From positions 1 through 64,000 of the forward strand of contig NZ_JAQSDY010000001.1 of the NCBI RefSeq assembly GCF_029946145.1: a stretch of DNA of 64,000 nucleotides. Direction: 5' to 3'. Both the position numbers and the translations under genes were made by a program. This document shows, one piece after another, positions 35,268-46,779 of the stretch (its first letter is position 1; each line of letters opens with the position of its first letter). The notes below the pieces were generated by a model that worked only from the letters and a program-made list of their open reading frames with translations, ran no database searches and was not told where the DNA came from. The DNA comes from Brevundimonas sp. (lineage in GTDB: Bacteria; Pseudomonadota; Alphaproteobacteria; Caulobacterales; Caulobacteraceae).

Positions 35268-36764
35268 CTAGCGGGCCGAGCCCCGGGTCCGGGGCAGGAA
35301 GCCGTTCTCGATGAAGCGCCGGTCGGCCCAGGTCGAATGGGTGCCACTGGAGATCTTGTGCGGCAGGGCGATGCGGACCACCGGACCGGCGGCGAAATCC
35401 TTGCAGTCGATCAGGACGCACTCGGAGGTCCGGGTGTTCTCGTCGATCAGGAAGCTGACCAGATAGCCGTCGTCCTCGTCCCTTGCGTCGATGCGAGGCA
35501 CGAAGGGCGACTCGCTGGCGTAGACGCCTTCGGGAAGGGCGAACTCCTGGGACTCGCCCGTGTGCAGGTCATGCTTGACCAGGCCCTTGAACAGGAACCA
35601 GCCAGGCTTGGTAAAGGTGCTGTAGGCGTAGCGGTAGGGGATTCCGGCGTAGCGCTGGTTGAACATGCCGAACTCGAGAATCCGCTCGTCCAGCCGCTGT
35701 TCGCGGGTCTCGCCGGTCTTCAGGTTGAAACGCCAGCGGTGCAGTTTGGGGCGGAAGCTGTGCTCATCCAGGAAGGCCATCATATGGCCCATGCCCTTGG
35801 GATATCCCTCCAGCGGCGGGGGGCAGGGGTCTTCCTGGAAATAGCCGTCGAGGACGATCTCGTCGCCTTCCTCATACGCGTTGAGGAAGTGCAGGACATA
35901 GGTCGGCTCCGCCTCGAACCAGCGGATCTCATCGGGCCGGCCGTAGCGGGGAATGATGCCGAAGCGCGACTTGACCCCCTCGTGCATGCGCGAGACGTGG
36001 ATGTCCTGCTTCAGCAGCGCCTCATCCCAGAACAGCGGGAAGTCGTTGAGGATCGAATAGTTCTCGGTGAACGCCATATCGTGCGGCAACCGGGCGCCCG
36101 GCAGGTCGATCGGCACGTAATGGGCCAGCTTTCCGGTCCGGTCGACGACGCCATAGTGCATGTAGGGCGCGTGGGTCCCGTAGTTGAAAAACAGCATCTC
36201 GCCCGTGGCCTCATCGACCTTGGGATGGGCCGAGACGCCGTCGAGCGGTCCCCATGAGGCGACGCCCGACTGCTCCAGGGTTTCCGGGTCCAGCAGATAG
36301 GCTTCGCCGCACTGGTAGAAGGTCGAGGCGATCTTGCCGGCATGGACCACCACATCGGTGCTGGAGGAATCCTTGATCGCCCCGTGCGCACCGAACCCCG
36401 GGCGCTTCGAGGTCCCCGGCGGGTCCATCAGCCCGCCCCAGAGCGACCCTCCGGTCTCCTGCTCGGCCTGGAAGCAGCGGGTGCGGACAAAGCGATTGCG
36501 ATAGTCGGCCTTGCCGTTCCGGAAGCTGATGGTGTGCACCATGCCGTCGCCGTCGAACGGATGGTAGCGGCCGATCGGCTCATGGACCTGGTTTTCGGTG
36601 TTGCGGACGTAGACCCCGTCGATGTCGTCGGGGATCCGGCCCTCGATCACCTTCAGATCCGTGGCGTCCACCTCCGTGAAGATCGGGGTCCAGGCCCCCG
36701 TCAGATAGGGGTGGTTGGAGGGCTTCAGGGAAGACTTGATGGGCGGCAGGGTGTGGACGGTCAT
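35268..36764 (-). CDS. Carotenoid/stilbene cleavage oxygenase (first copy)
   Basis: A 498-residue non-heme iron(II) dioxygenase with a seven-bladed propeller. The four iron-binding histidines are His180 (SAHPKVD), His228 (LPHDMAFTENY), His292 (LHFLNAYE) and His476 (GTHSTW). It cleaves a C=C bond of a carotenoid, apocarotenoid or stilbene to two carbonyls. Bacterial lignostilbene dioxygenases are similar in length; which class it belongs to cannot be decided here. It diverges from a feruloyl-CoA-synthase-like gene, and its promoter shares a motif with that of the second oxygenase at 49608-51077. Confidence 0.88.
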   Translation of the reverse strand: MTVHTLPPIKSSLKPSNHPYLTGAWTPIFTEVDATDLKVIEGRIPDDIDGVYVRNTENQVHEPIGRYHPFDGDGMVHTISFRNGKADYRNRFVRTRCFQAEQETGGSLWGGLMDPPGTSKRPGFGAHGAIKDSSSTDVVVHAGKIASTFYQCGEAYLLDPETLEQSGVASWGPLDGVSAHPKVDEATGEMLFFNYGTHAPYMHYGVVDRTGKLAHYVPIDLPGARLPHDMAFTENYSILNDFPLFWDEALLKQDIHVSRMHEGVKSRFGIIPRYGRPDEIRWFEAEPTYVLHFLNAYEEGDEIVLDGYFQEDPCPPPLEGYPKGMGHMMAFLDEHSFRPKLHRWRFNLKTGETREQRLDERILEFGMFNQRYAGIPYRYAYSTFTKPGWFLFKGLVKHDLHTGESQEFALPEGVYASESPFVPRIDARDEDDGYLVSFLIDENTRTSECVLIDCKDFAAGPVVRIALPHKISSGTHSTWADRRFIENGFLPRTRGSAR

Positions 36765-36805
36765 GGCGGATTCCCGAACGGCGGTGATCGAACCTAGGCC
36801 TGAAT

Positions 36806-36841
36806 GGTATGTTTACGCAAGTCACGTGGCGAGTTCTTGCG
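36806..36841. promoter_or_regulatory. Candidate operator of the catabolic regulon, copy A
   Basis: TTTACGCAAG followed by 15 bases and TTGCGGGT. The inner inverted repeat is CGCAA-N16-TTGCG (36816-36841). The sequence ATGGT lies just before TTTACGCAAG, as it does at 51123-51160. Confidence 0.5.
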
Positions 36842-36915
36842 GGTAGCTTGCACTGCCGGACTATCGTCGCTAGCGTGCTTTCATAAGCAGACCAATAAGC
36901 GACATAGAGGGATTC

Positions 36916-38802
<1,887 letters not shown>

Positions 38803-38839
38803 ACGCCGCCGCACCGGTCGGCCTGCTGAAGGGATACCC

Positions 38840-39652
38840 ATGGACATCGCCCAGGCGCTGCTGATCAATTTCGCCGTCGCGCTCGGCCTGCTGCTCATGG
38901 TGTGGCTGGTCTGTCTGCAGCTCAGGGACGCGACCATCGTCGACGCCTTCTGGGCCTTCGGACATGTGGCCGTGGCGATCGCCAGCTTCGTGCAGGCGAA
39001 ACAGGGCTACGAGCCGCGCAAGCTGCTGATGCTGGGGCTCTGCGTTCTCTGGGGCCTGCGTCTCGGCGGCTACATGTTGTGGCGCTGGCGGGTCCACGGC
39101 CCGGATCGGCGCTACGCCTCCCTGATCGGCAAGGCCGGCCGCGATCGCGGCTGGGGCTTCGCCAGGGCGTCGCTGCTACTCGTCTTTCTGACCCAGGCGC
39201 CGGTCATGTGGCTGTCGTCGCTGCCGGTGCAACTGGGCCAGTTTGCGGCGACGCCCGCGGCCCTCGGTCCGCTGGCCTGGGCCGGCGGCGCCCTAGCCCT
39301 GTTCGGCCTGGCCTACGAGACCATCGCCGATGTGCAGATGCAGCGCTTTCGCGGCCGCGCCGACGCCCGCGACCGGGTCATGAACGAGGGCCTCTGGCGC
39401 TACTGCCGGCACCCCAACTATTTCGGGGAGGCGCTCGTCTGGATCGGCATCTTCCTGATCGGCGCGGAGACGGCGCTTGGCTGGTTCGCCCTGCCGGGGG
39501 TTCTGTTCCTGGTCTGGACGCTGAACAAATGGAGCGGCGCGGCGACGCTGGAGCCGCGCCTGACCCGCACCCGCGCCGGCTATGCCGACTACGTGGCGCG
39601 CACCAATCGCTTCATCCCCGCCCCCCCGCGGAAGGCCGTCGGCCCGGGCTGA
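38840..39652 (+). CDS. DUF1295 (steroid 5-alpha-reductase-like) membrane protein
   Basis: A 270-residue protein with about six transmembrane helices. The C-terminal part has the family signature RHPNYFGEALVWIG and a GLWRYCRHP lead-in, which in steroid reductases and isoprenylcysteine methyltransferases binds the cofactor. The N-terminal TIVDAFWAFGH is also typical of DUF1295. Likely reduces a conjugated C=C bond using NADPH, but this is inference. 37 bases after the CoA ligase; a second member lies at 54531-55516 in the same cluster. Confidence 0.85.
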   Translation: MDIAQALLINFAVALGLLLMVWLVCLQLRDATIVDAFWAFGHVAVAIASFVQAKQGYEPRKLLMLGLCVLWGLRLGGYMLWRWRVHGPDRRYASLIGKAGRDRGWGFARASLLLVFLTQAPVMWLSSLPVQLGQFAATPAALGPLAWAGGALALFGLAYETIADVQMQRFRGRADARDRVMNEGLWRYCRHPNYFGEALVWIGIFLIGAETALGWFALPGVLFLVWTLNKWSGAATLEPRLTRTRAGYADYVARTNRFIPAPPRKAVGPG

Positions 39653-39722
39653 GCCATCCCCGAAGGCCTTGCCGGTCGGCGGCGCCCGCGCCTAGACTGG
39701 CTTGCAACAGGAGACTGATTTC

Positions 39723-40940
39723 ATGGTCTACATCCTCGGCGGCCAACAGACCGACTTCCGCCGCAACTGGGCGCGCGAGGGCCTGGAGATCGCGGACGGC
39801 TTCTCTGAGACCCTGGCCGCCGGCCTTGAGTCGACGGACCTGGAGCCTGCTGACATCGACGTCGGCCATGTGGGCAATTTCGTCGGCGACCTGTTCGCGG
39901 GTCAGGGCATGCTGGGCGGCTTCTTCGCCCTGGCCGATGAGCGCTTCAACGGCATGCCGGCGTCGCGTCACGAGGGGGCCTGCGCCTCCGGTTCATTGGC
40001 CATCCTGGCCGCCATGGCCGACATAGAATCCGGCCGTTACGGCACGGCCGCGGTGCTGGGGCTGGAGCTGATGCGCAACGTGCCGGGCCAGACCGCGGCC
40101 GGGCACCTCGGCGCCGCCGCCTGGGCCGGACACGAATACCAGGACGCGCGCTATGTCTGGCCGCGCGCCTTTTCGGATCTCACCGAGGAATACGATCGGC
40201 GCTACGGCATCGACGAGGCGCATCTGCGGCGCATCTCACAGATCAATTTCGCCAACGGCCGGCTGAACCCCAACGCCCAGACGCGCGACTACGTCTTCCC
40301 CGAGGAAGCCTTCACCGCCGACGACGAGGTCAATCCGGTGATCGAGGGTCGGGTGCGCAAGACAGATTGCGGCCAGGTGACCGACGGCGCGGCGATTGTC
40401 TTTCTCGCCTCGGCCGAGCGCGCGGCCGACTATGCACGTCGCCGCGGCGTGCCGCTGGAATCCCTGCCGCGCATCAAGGGCTGGGGTCACCGCAATGCGC
40501 CGATCAGCTACGCCCGCAAGATCGCCGCCAGCGCCGGCGACGCCTACGTCTTCCCGCAGGTGAAGCGGGCCAGCGACGAGGCGCGGGCCCGGGCCGGCCT
40601 GGGGCTGCCGGACATCGACGCCGTCGAGACCCACGACTGTTTCTCGATGACCGAATACATGGCCATCGATCACCTGGGCCTCACCGCCCCGGGCGAGGCC
40701 TGGAAGGCGGTCGAGGCCGGCGACATCGAGATCGGGGGCCGCCTGCCGATCAACCCTTCGGGCGGCCTGATCGGCTGCGGTCATCCGGTCGGCGCGACCG
40801 GCGTGCGGATGGCGCTGGACGCCTTCAAACAGACCACCGGAACCGCCGGGGACTACCAGGTTGAGGGCGCCCGAAACGTCCAGACCCTGAACATCGGCGG
40901 CTCGACCACCACCACCGTCAGCCTGGTGGTCGGGGTCTAG
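39723..40940 (+). CDS. SCP-x-type thiolase family protein
   Basis: A 405-residue thiolase-fold protein. The nucleophile Cys87 lies in EGACASGS and the His in GCGHPVGATG; the C-terminus has NIGGSTTTT where classical thiolases have the second Cys (CxGGGxG), as is usual for sterol-carrier-protein-type and lipid-transfer thiolases. It probably cleaves a beta-ketoacyl-CoA of a bulky or branched chain. AGGAG lies nine bases before the ATG. Its stop codon overlaps the convergent thioesterase stop by 4 bases. Confidence 0.87.
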   Translation: MVYILGGQQTDFRRNWAREGLEIADGFSETLAAGLESTDLEPADIDVGHVGNFVGDLFAGQGMLGGFFALADERFNGMPASRHEGACASGSLAILAAMADIESGRYGTAAVLGLELMRNVPGQTAAGHLGAAAWAGHEYQDARYVWPRAFSDLTEEYDRRYGIDEAHLRRISQINFANGRLNPNAQTRDYVFPEEAFTADDEVNPVIEGRVRKTDCGQVTDGAAIVFLASAERAADYARRRGVPLESLPRIKGWGHRNAPISYARKIAASAGDAYVFPQVKRASDEARARAGLGLPDIDAVETHDCFSMTEYMAIDHLGLTAPGEAWKAVEAGDIEIGGRLPINPSGGLIGCGHPVGATGVRMALDAFKQTTGTAGDYQVEGARNVQTLNIGGSTTTTVSLVVGV

Positions 40941-41404
40941 GGTTCGCGCCGCCGGATGGCGATGGCGGCCGTGCCGTGCACCACGACCCGGCCGTCCGGC
41001 AGGGCCACGGTGACCTCGGCCACCACCTTGCGCGCATCGGCATAGGCGGCGCGACCTTCGATCATCAGATGGCCTGCGTCGATCGGGGCGGCGTTGAGGA
41101 ATCGCAGGTTCAGGTCGGTCGACAGCAGATATTCGCCGGGTTTGAGCAGCGTCATGGCCGCGCCGCCGCCGGCGATGTCGACCAGGGCGGCCGTCACCCC
41201 GCCGTGCACCAGGCCGACGAAATTGGCGTGGCCGTCGTCGAGGTCGCAGCGGACCACCATCCGACCCTTGCCGACCTCGACCGGCCAGGCCCGCAGCCGC
41301 TCGGTGAAACCGCCGGCGAACCGGGCCTCGGCCCAGCGCCGCGCCAGCTCCAGCCCGTCGGCTTCCGGATCGAGCCGGAAGCGCGAGGCGAGGGAGGGCG
41401 GCAT
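40937..41404 (-). CDS. PaaI-type acyl-CoA thioesterase
   Basis: A 155-residue hotdog-fold protein of the PaaI/YdiI class, with the signature GLVHGGVTAALVDIAGGGAA and STDLNLRFLNAAP. Hydrolyses aryl- or acyl-CoA, which may release trapped CoA during pathway stress. Last gene of the eight-gene minus-strand chain. The start ATG (41404) overlaps the preceding stop by one base (TGATG). Confidence 0.87.
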   Translation of the reverse strand: MPPSLASRFRLDPEADGLELARRWAEARFAGGFTERLRAWPVEVGKGRMVVRCDLDDGHANFVGLVHGGVTAALVDIAGGGAAMTLLKPGEYLLSTDLNLRFLNAAPIDAGHLMIEGRAAYADARKVVAEVTVALPDGRVVVHGTAAIAIRRREP

Positions 41405-42342
41405 CACGCCGCCGCCGGGGCGGTCAAGCTGTTGAATCGGTTCGCCGCCGTGCGGTACTCGCGCTCCAGCCGCGCGACCACCTCGGCGGTGGACTCCACC
41501 GCGTCGATGCGGCCGAGGCCCTGGCCGGCCGCCCATATGTCCTTCCAGCGTTTGTTCTGTCCGCCGGAATAGTCGCGCTGGACGGCGCCGCCGAGCGCGT
41601 CGGGGTCCAGGCCGGCGGCCCGCAGGCTGGGCTTCAGCCACGAGGCGTCGGTGCCGGTGACGGCGGGCGAAACGATCAGATCGTCGGCGTCGCAGTCGAC
41701 CACCATCTGCTTGTAGGCGTCCTGGGCGAGGCTCTCGCGCGTGGCGAGGAAGCGGGTGCCCATGTAGACCATGTCCGCCCCGGCCGCGATCGCCCCGGCG
41801 ACGCCTGCGCCATCGGCGACGCCGCCGCCGATCACCAGCGTCCCGTCGAAGAATTCGCGCACAGCCGAGACGAAGGCGAAGGGTGACAGGTGGCCGGTGT
41901 GCCCACCGGCGCCGGCGCTGATGCAGGCCAGGCCGTCGACCCCCGCCTCGGCCGCCTTGCGGGCCAGCCTCATATTGACCACGTCGGCGAAGACCTGGCC
42001 GCCGTAGGCCTTCACCGTCTCCATCACCGGCTTGGGCGAGCCCAGGGCGGTGATCACGATCGGCGGCTTGTAACGCGCCACCATGGCGAGGTCCTCGGGC
42101 AGTCGGGCGTTGGTCGAATGGGTGATCAGATTGGCGATCCACGGCCCGTCGCCCGGCGACACAGCCGAGGTGATCTGGTCCATCCAGCGGTCCAGATCCT
42201 CGATCGTCCGGCAGTTGGGAGTCGGAAAGGCGCCGCCGATCCCCGCTTTGCAGGCGGCGATGACCAGGTCCGGGCCGGAGACCAGGAACATGGGCGCTGC
42301 GATGACGGGCAGCCGCAGGGCGTGAGGGAAAACGGAACTCAT
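41404..42342 (-). CDS. Nitronate monooxygenase-type FMN protein
   Basis: A 312-residue TIM-barrel flavoprotein of the 2-nitropropane dioxygenase family. Motifs are LPVIAAPMFLVSG (N-terminal FMN segment), ISAGAGGHTGHLS (catalytic His region) and VIGGGVADGAGVAGAIAAGADMVYMGTRF (FMN phosphate). Some relatives act as enoyl reductases (FabK-like), so in this setting it could saturate a double bond instead of oxidising nitronates. Coupled to neighbours by ATGA and TGATG overlaps. Confidence 0.85.
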   Translation of the reverse strand: MSSVFPHALRLPVIAAPMFLVSGPDLVIAACKAGIGGAFPTPNCRTIEDLDRWMDQITSAVSPGDGPWIANLITHSTNARLPEDLAMVARYKPPIVITALGSPKPVMETVKAYGGQVFADVVNMRLARKAAEAGVDGLACISAGAGGHTGHLSPFAFVSAVREFFDGTLVIGGGVADGAGVAGAIAAGADMVYMGTRFLATRESLAQDAYKQMVVDCDADDLIVSPAVTGTDASWLKPSLRAAGLDPDALGGAVQRDYSGGQNKRWKDIWAAGQGLGRIDAVESTAEVVARLEREYRTAANRFNSLTAPAAA

Positions 42343-44054
42343 ACCGGGGACGCTTCTCCGAGGCGGTCGCGCAGGTCTCGCTTCAGGACCTTGCCGACCG
42401 GGTTGCGCGGCAGGGCGTCGATGACCTCCAGCCGCTCGATCTGTTTGTAGACGGCGACCTGCTTTTCGTCGGTCAGGTAGCGGTTGATGTCTGCCAGATC
42501 GGCGGTCTGATCCGGACGGAAGACCGCGAAGGCGCACAGCCGCTCGCCCAGGCGCGGATCGGGCGCCCCGACCACGGCGACGTCGGCGATCGCCGGGTGG
42601 CCCAGCAGGTGCCCCTCGATCTCTTCCGACGAGATGTTCATGCCGCCGCGGATGATGATGTCCTTCAGCCGCCCGACGAAGCGGATGAACCGCCCGTCGC
42701 CGCCCGCCAGTTCGAACAGGTCGCCGGAGCGGAACCAGCCCTCCGCGTCGAAGGCCCGTTCGCTGACTTCAGGCGATCGCCAGTAGCCCGAGAACACCGT
42801 CGGTCCCTTGATCCGCAGTTCGCCGGGACGACCGGGTTCGGTGATTTCCTCCTCGGTCTCGGGGTCAACGACGCGGGTGGTGATCCGGTCGTGAAGCAGG
42901 GCCTTCCATTTCCGGCCCTGGCCGAAGCGCGGGAACACGGTCGCCCGCTCGGCGGGGTCGGGAACGTCCTGCCAGGCGCTGGGGAAGGAACAACCCTCGT
43001 TGGAGCCGAAATAGTTGACGATCTGGACGCCGTACTTCTCGTGGAAGGTGGCCACCATCCACGGCGACAGGGGCGCCGACCCGGAGCCGATCGACTTCAG
43101 CCGGGTGAAGTCGATCCCGGCCAGCAGGGCCTCGTTCTGCAGCAGCAGGTTCAGCACCGCCGGCGGCGCGACCGTATAGTCGATGGCCTCGTCGCGCATC
43201 TGTTTGAGCAGCACGGGCAGATCAAACGGGTGGTGCTGGATCAGCCGCCCGCCAGTGATAAGCCAGCTGATGAAGCCGGTCGATATCCCGGCCATGTTGA
43301 CCATGGGAAACGGATTGAGGATGCGCGCGCCGGGCCGCAGGTCGGCGGCGTCCGAGACGCCGGCGCCCATGATGATCCACTCGTTGTGGCTGCGCGGCAC
43401 GCCCTTGGGCTGGGCCTCGGTCCCGGAGGTCCAGCAGATGGTGACGACGTCGTCGGCGGTGATCTTCGCCGCCTTCATGGCCCCCCGGGCGGACCTGAGC
43501 TGCTTCGCCGTCACGGCGTCCAGGCGTGGCTCCAGGTCGATAGCCCCGGTCGGGCAGGTCTCGCCCAGCACGAAGATATGCTTCAACGCCGCCGAGCGCT
43601 CGCTGACGCTCAGCAGCATCTCGCCGTGGGCGTGCTTGCCGATGCGGTCGGTCGTCAGGGCGGCGACGGCCCCGGTCTTGCCGGCGATATAGCCCAGCTC
43701 GTTCTCACGATACTGGACCGGCGCCGGCGAGACGATGACCCCGAGCCGCAAGGCCGCCAGATAGGCGATGCTCAGTTCGTTGATGTTGGGCAGCTGGACG
43801 ATCAGAACGTCGTCCTTCTTCAGGCCGTGGTCGTGCAGGACGGCGGCCAGCTGATCCACCGCCTCATCGACCTGTCGCCAGGTCAGGCGTTCGGGCGTTC
43901 CACCCATGATGTCGGCGGCGTTGATCGGGTCGATCAGCGCTTCCGCGTCCGGGTGGGCGGCCAGGTGTCGCCGGAACAGGCCGTCCAGCGTGTCCTCGCC
44001 CCACCAGCCTTTCGCCTTGAATTCGCGGATGCGGTCCTGCGGGACGACGATCAT
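42339..44054 (-). CDS. Acyl/aryl-CoA ligase (AMP-binding), second in cluster
   Basis: A 571-residue ANL ligase. The P-loop is ICWTSGTEAQPKGVPRSH, the substrate motif NYFGSNEG, and the C-terminal domain has FVGRLKDIIIRGGMNISSEEIEG plus the catalytic Lys in RNPVGKVLKRD. All core residues are present. The substrate is unknown; the WTSGTEAQPKGV P-loop resembles those of 2,3-dihydroxybenzoate- and cyclohexanecarboxylate-type ligases. Overlaps the ligase before it and the flavoprotein after it by 4 bases each. Confidence 0.88.
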   Translation of the reverse strand: MIVVPQDRIREFKAKGWWGEDTLDGLFRRHLAAHPDAEALIDPINAADIMGGTPERLTWRQVDEAVDQLAAVLHDHGLKKDDVLIVQLPNINELSIAYLAALRLGVIVSPAPVQYRENELGYIAGKTGAVAALTTDRIGKHAHGEMLLSVSERSAALKHIFVLGETCPTGAIDLEPRLDAVTAKQLRSARGAMKAAKITADDVVTICWTSGTEAQPKGVPRSHNEWIIMGAGVSDAADLRPGARILNPFPMVNMAGISTGFISWLITGGRLIQHHPFDLPVLLKQMRDEAIDYTVAPPAVLNLLLQNEALLAGIDFTRLKSIGSGSAPLSPWMVATFHEKYGVQIVNYFGSNEGCSFPSAWQDVPDPAERATVFPRFGQGRKWKALLHDRITTRVVDPETEEEITEPGRPGELRIKGPTVFSGYWRSPEVSERAFDAEGWFRSGDLFELAGGDGRFIRFVGRLKDIIIRGGMNISSEEIEGHLLGHPAIADVAVVGAPDPRLGERLCAFAVFRPDQTADLADINRYLTDEKQVAVYKQIERLEVIDALPRNPVGKVLKRDLRDRLGEASPV

Positions 44055-45556
44055 CGGGCAACCTCCACTTGGTCTTGCGGTTCCCGGTCGTTCGAAGCCG
44101 GGTAGATCAGGCTGCGCACCGCGCCGCGCACCACCTTGCCGACCGGGTTGCGGGGCAGGGCGGGAACGATGTGCAGGCATTTGGGCGTTCGCACCGGGCC
44201 CAGGGCGCGGCGCACATGGTCGAGCAGGCTGTCGGCGTCGGCGAGGGCCGGGTCGAAGGCCACGGCGACTTCCAGCCGCTCGCCCCAGACCGGATCATCG
44301 ACGCCGAAGGCGCAGGCCTCGCGCACGGCCGGATGGGCCCCCAGCGCCGCCTCGACCTCGGCCGGATAGATGTTGTAGCCGCCCGAGATGATCATCTCCC
44401 GCGACCGCCCCAGGATGGTCAGGCGGCCGTCGGCCTCCAGCCGCCCCAGGTCGCCGGTCTTCAGCCAGCCGTCGAAGCGCGCCGCCGCCGTCGCCTCGGG
44501 ATCGTCCAGATAGCGCGTGTCGGCCAGGTCGCCGCCGACCAGGATCTCGCCCTCGCCGATCCCGGCCACGGCGCCGTCGGCGGTCAGAACCCGCACCGGA
44601 GTCTTCGGGAAGGGATAGCCGGCGCAGGCCTGCAACTCCGGCCGCGCCGCCTGGGCCGGGTCGAGAGCGCTGATCGCCATCGGCGCTTCGGTCTGGCCGT
44701 AGAGGGCGCCCAGCACCGGGCCAAAGCGCTGGATGGCCTCGCGGATGCGGGCCGGAGGCATCGGGGCCGCGGACCAGGTCAGGTGGCGCAGTCGGGGAAA
44801 GTCTTCGGGACCGAACGCCGCCTCCTCCATCAGCAGATAGATCAGCGTCGGCGGCATGAAGGCGACGGTGACGCGGCGCTTCAGCTCGGCGAGAATTCCG
44901 GCCCTGTCGGGACGGGCCATCAGAACATGGGCGCCCCCGGCGGCCAGCACCGGCAGGATGTAGTGGGATGAGCCGTGGGTCAGGGGCGCGACGGCCAGGT
45001 TCACATCCGAAGGGCCGAACCCGTAGAACGCCTGCATCGAACGCAAGGCGGCCAGGGCCGAGCGCCGGCTCTGGACCACCCCCTTTGGCGTCCCGGTGGA
45101 GCCGCCGGTGAATTTGATCGCGAAGTCGGCTGCGGGGTCGTCGTCCATCGGCGGCGCGGGCGCCCGGGCAGCGGCGAGGGCGAGCCAGTCTTCAAGGTCC
45201 ACGACCGGAGCAGCGGCGTCGAGCTGGGCCCGGGAGTCTTCGTCGACCAGCAGCAGATCGAGCCCGGCGCGACGGCGCAGGTCTCCGTTCAGACCCGGCC
45301 CATTGCGCGGGTTGAGCGGAACCCAGACCGCGCCCGCCCTGAGGATCGCCAGGTAGGCGACGACATGAGCCCAGCTGTTGCCGGCGCACAGGCCGACGCG
45401 GCGCCCTCGGCCCAGACCCCGCCGGAACAGGTCGCCGGCGAGGGCGTCTGTCAGCGCCAGAAGCTCGCCATGGCTGACGGTGCGCGCACCGTCGATCAGG
45501 GCCGGCCGGTCGAGGCGCTCCTGCGCCCCCTCGTAGATCACCGCCACCGGGTTCAC
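44051..45556 (-). CDS. Acyl/aryl-CoA ligase (AMP-binding), third in cluster
   Basis: A 501-residue ANL ligase. Motifs are FTGGSTGTPKGVVQS, LYGQTEAPMA, ILGRSREMIISGGYNIYPAEVE and the catalytic Lys in RNPVGKVVRG. Sequence is clearly different from the other two ligases, so each may handle a different intermediate. It starts with GTG at 45556, overlapping the thiolase stop (GTGA). Confidence 0.88.
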   Translation of the reverse strand: MNPVAVIYEGAQERLDRPALIDGARTVSHGELLALTDALAGDLFRRGLGRGRRVGLCAGNSWAHVVAYLAILRAGAVWVPLNPRNGPGLNGDLRRRAGLDLLLVDEDSRAQLDAAAPVVDLEDWLALAAARAPAPPMDDDPAADFAIKFTGGSTGTPKGVVQSRRSALAALRSMQAFYGFGPSDVNLAVAPLTHGSSHYILPVLAAGGAHVLMARPDRAGILAELKRRVTVAFMPPTLIYLLMEEAAFGPEDFPRLRHLTWSAAPMPPARIREAIQRFGPVLGALYGQTEAPMAISALDPAQAARPELQACAGYPFPKTPVRVLTADGAVAGIGEGEILVGGDLADTRYLDDPEATAAARFDGWLKTGDLGRLEADGRLTILGRSREMIISGGYNIYPAEVEAALGAHPAVREACAFGVDDPVWGERLEVAVAFDPALADADSLLDHVRRALGPVRTPKCLHIVPALPRNPVGKVVRGAVRSLIYPASNDREPQDQVEVAR

Positions 45557-46779
45557 GCCGCACGCTCCAGCACGGTGACGACCGTGGCCGCCTCCTCGAC
45601 TCCGAGGAAGCCGCCGCCGTTCTCGGCGACGGCGATCCGGGCGCCGGCGACCTGGACCGGGCCGGCCTCGCCGCGCAGCTGGCGCGTCAGGTCGTGCAGC
45701 TGGATGATGCCGGTGGCCCCCACGGGATGGCCCTTGGCCACCAGCCCGCCGGTGGTGTTGACCGGGCTGCGGCCGCCCAGCGCGAAATCGCCCCGCCGCA
45801 GTCGCGCGCCCACCGTCCCCGGTTCGGCCAGTCCCAGATTCTCGATCTGCTGCACCTCGGCGTAGCTGGTGGCGTCATGGACCTCGACGACATCGACATC
45901 CTCGGGCCCGACGCCGGCCTGGGCCCAGGCCGCCAGCGCCGCGCGTCGGCCGATGTGGTTGTCGAGGTCCGAGGCCTCGCGCAACGAGGCGCTGACGAGG
46001 GCGCAGCCGCGCACCCGCACCGCCCGCGCGGCGGCTCCCAGCCGCATCAGCCCGGCGAGGTTGCAGACCACCGCGGCCGCCGCCCCGTCGCTGACCGGGG
46101 CGCACATGGCGCGGGTGAAGGGATGGACCACCGGCTTGTCGGCCAGCACCTGCTCGACCGTCATCGCGGTCCGGTACTGGGCGTAGGGGTTCAGGGCGCC
46201 GGCGGCGTGGTTCTTGGCGGCGGCGCGGGCGAAGTCCTCGACCGTCGTGCCGTGGCGCGCCATGTGGGCCCGGGCCTGGGCGGCATAGAGGTCCATGAAC
46301 AGGCTGCGGCCCTCGCCCGGCGCCGCGCCGCCCAGCTCGCGGATGAAGGCCAGCACGCCCTCCCGGTCGTGGATGTCTGTCCCGCCGGCGAACGCGGCCG
46401 CCACCCGGTCCGGCCGGTCGGGCCAGACCATCTTCTCGGCCCCGACGATCAGGGCGATCTCGCCTTCTCCGGCCCTGAGCCATTGTATCGCCAGCCAGAG
46501 GGCGGTGGACCCCGAGGCGCAGGCGTTCTCGACATTGACGATCGGAATCCCGGCCAGGCCCAGCGGGCGCAAGGCGATCTGGCCGCGCACGGTGTTCTGA
46601 CCCTCCAGCATCGGCTGGCGGGTGTTGGAGAACCACGCCGCCCCGATGTCGGCCCGATCCGCGCCAGCGTCCGCCAGCGCCGCGCGCACGGCTTCGGCGG
46701 TCAGCGACTTGACGCTCTGGTCCAGCCGCTTGCCCAGCGCGGTCATGCCGACCCCGGCGATGAAGACCTCGGTCGTCAT
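45553..46779 (-). CDS. Lipid-transfer/SCP-x-type thiolase family protein
   Basis: A 408-residue thiolase-fold protein. The nucleophile Cys87 is in ENACASGS, the His in VAKGHPVGATG; the last conserved segment reads AVAENGGGFLGVE, without the classical second Cys. Such proteins occur in steroid and aromatic side-chain degradation, where they often pair with a hydratase or aldolase partner. Overlaps both neighbours by 4 bases. Confidence 0.86.
   Translation of the reverse strand: MTTEVFIAGVGMTALGKRLDQSVKSLTAEAVRAALADAGADRADIGAAWFSNTRQPMLEGQNTVRGQIALRPLGLAGIPIVNVENACASGSTALWLAIQWLRAGEGEIALIVGAEKMVWPDRPDRVAAAFAGGTDIHDREGVLAFIRELGGAAPGEGRSLFMDLYAAQARAHMARHGTTVEDFARAAAKNHAAGALNPYAQYRTAMTVEQVLADKPVVHPFTRAMCAPVSDGAAAAVVCNLAGLMRLGAAARAVRVRGCALVSASLREASDLDNHIGRRAALAAWAQAGVGPEDVDVVEVHDATSYAEVQQIENLGLAEPGTVGARLRRGDFALGGRSPVNTTGGLVAKGHPVGATGIIQLHDLTRQLRGEAGPVQVAGARIAVAENGGGFLGVEEAATVVTVLERAA

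Noticed and set aside
35253..35290. Second copy of the tRNA-Gly 3' end as left attachment site of the catabolic cluster
   Set aside because: No stretch matching the tRNA acceptor/T-arm sequence was found around the left boundary.
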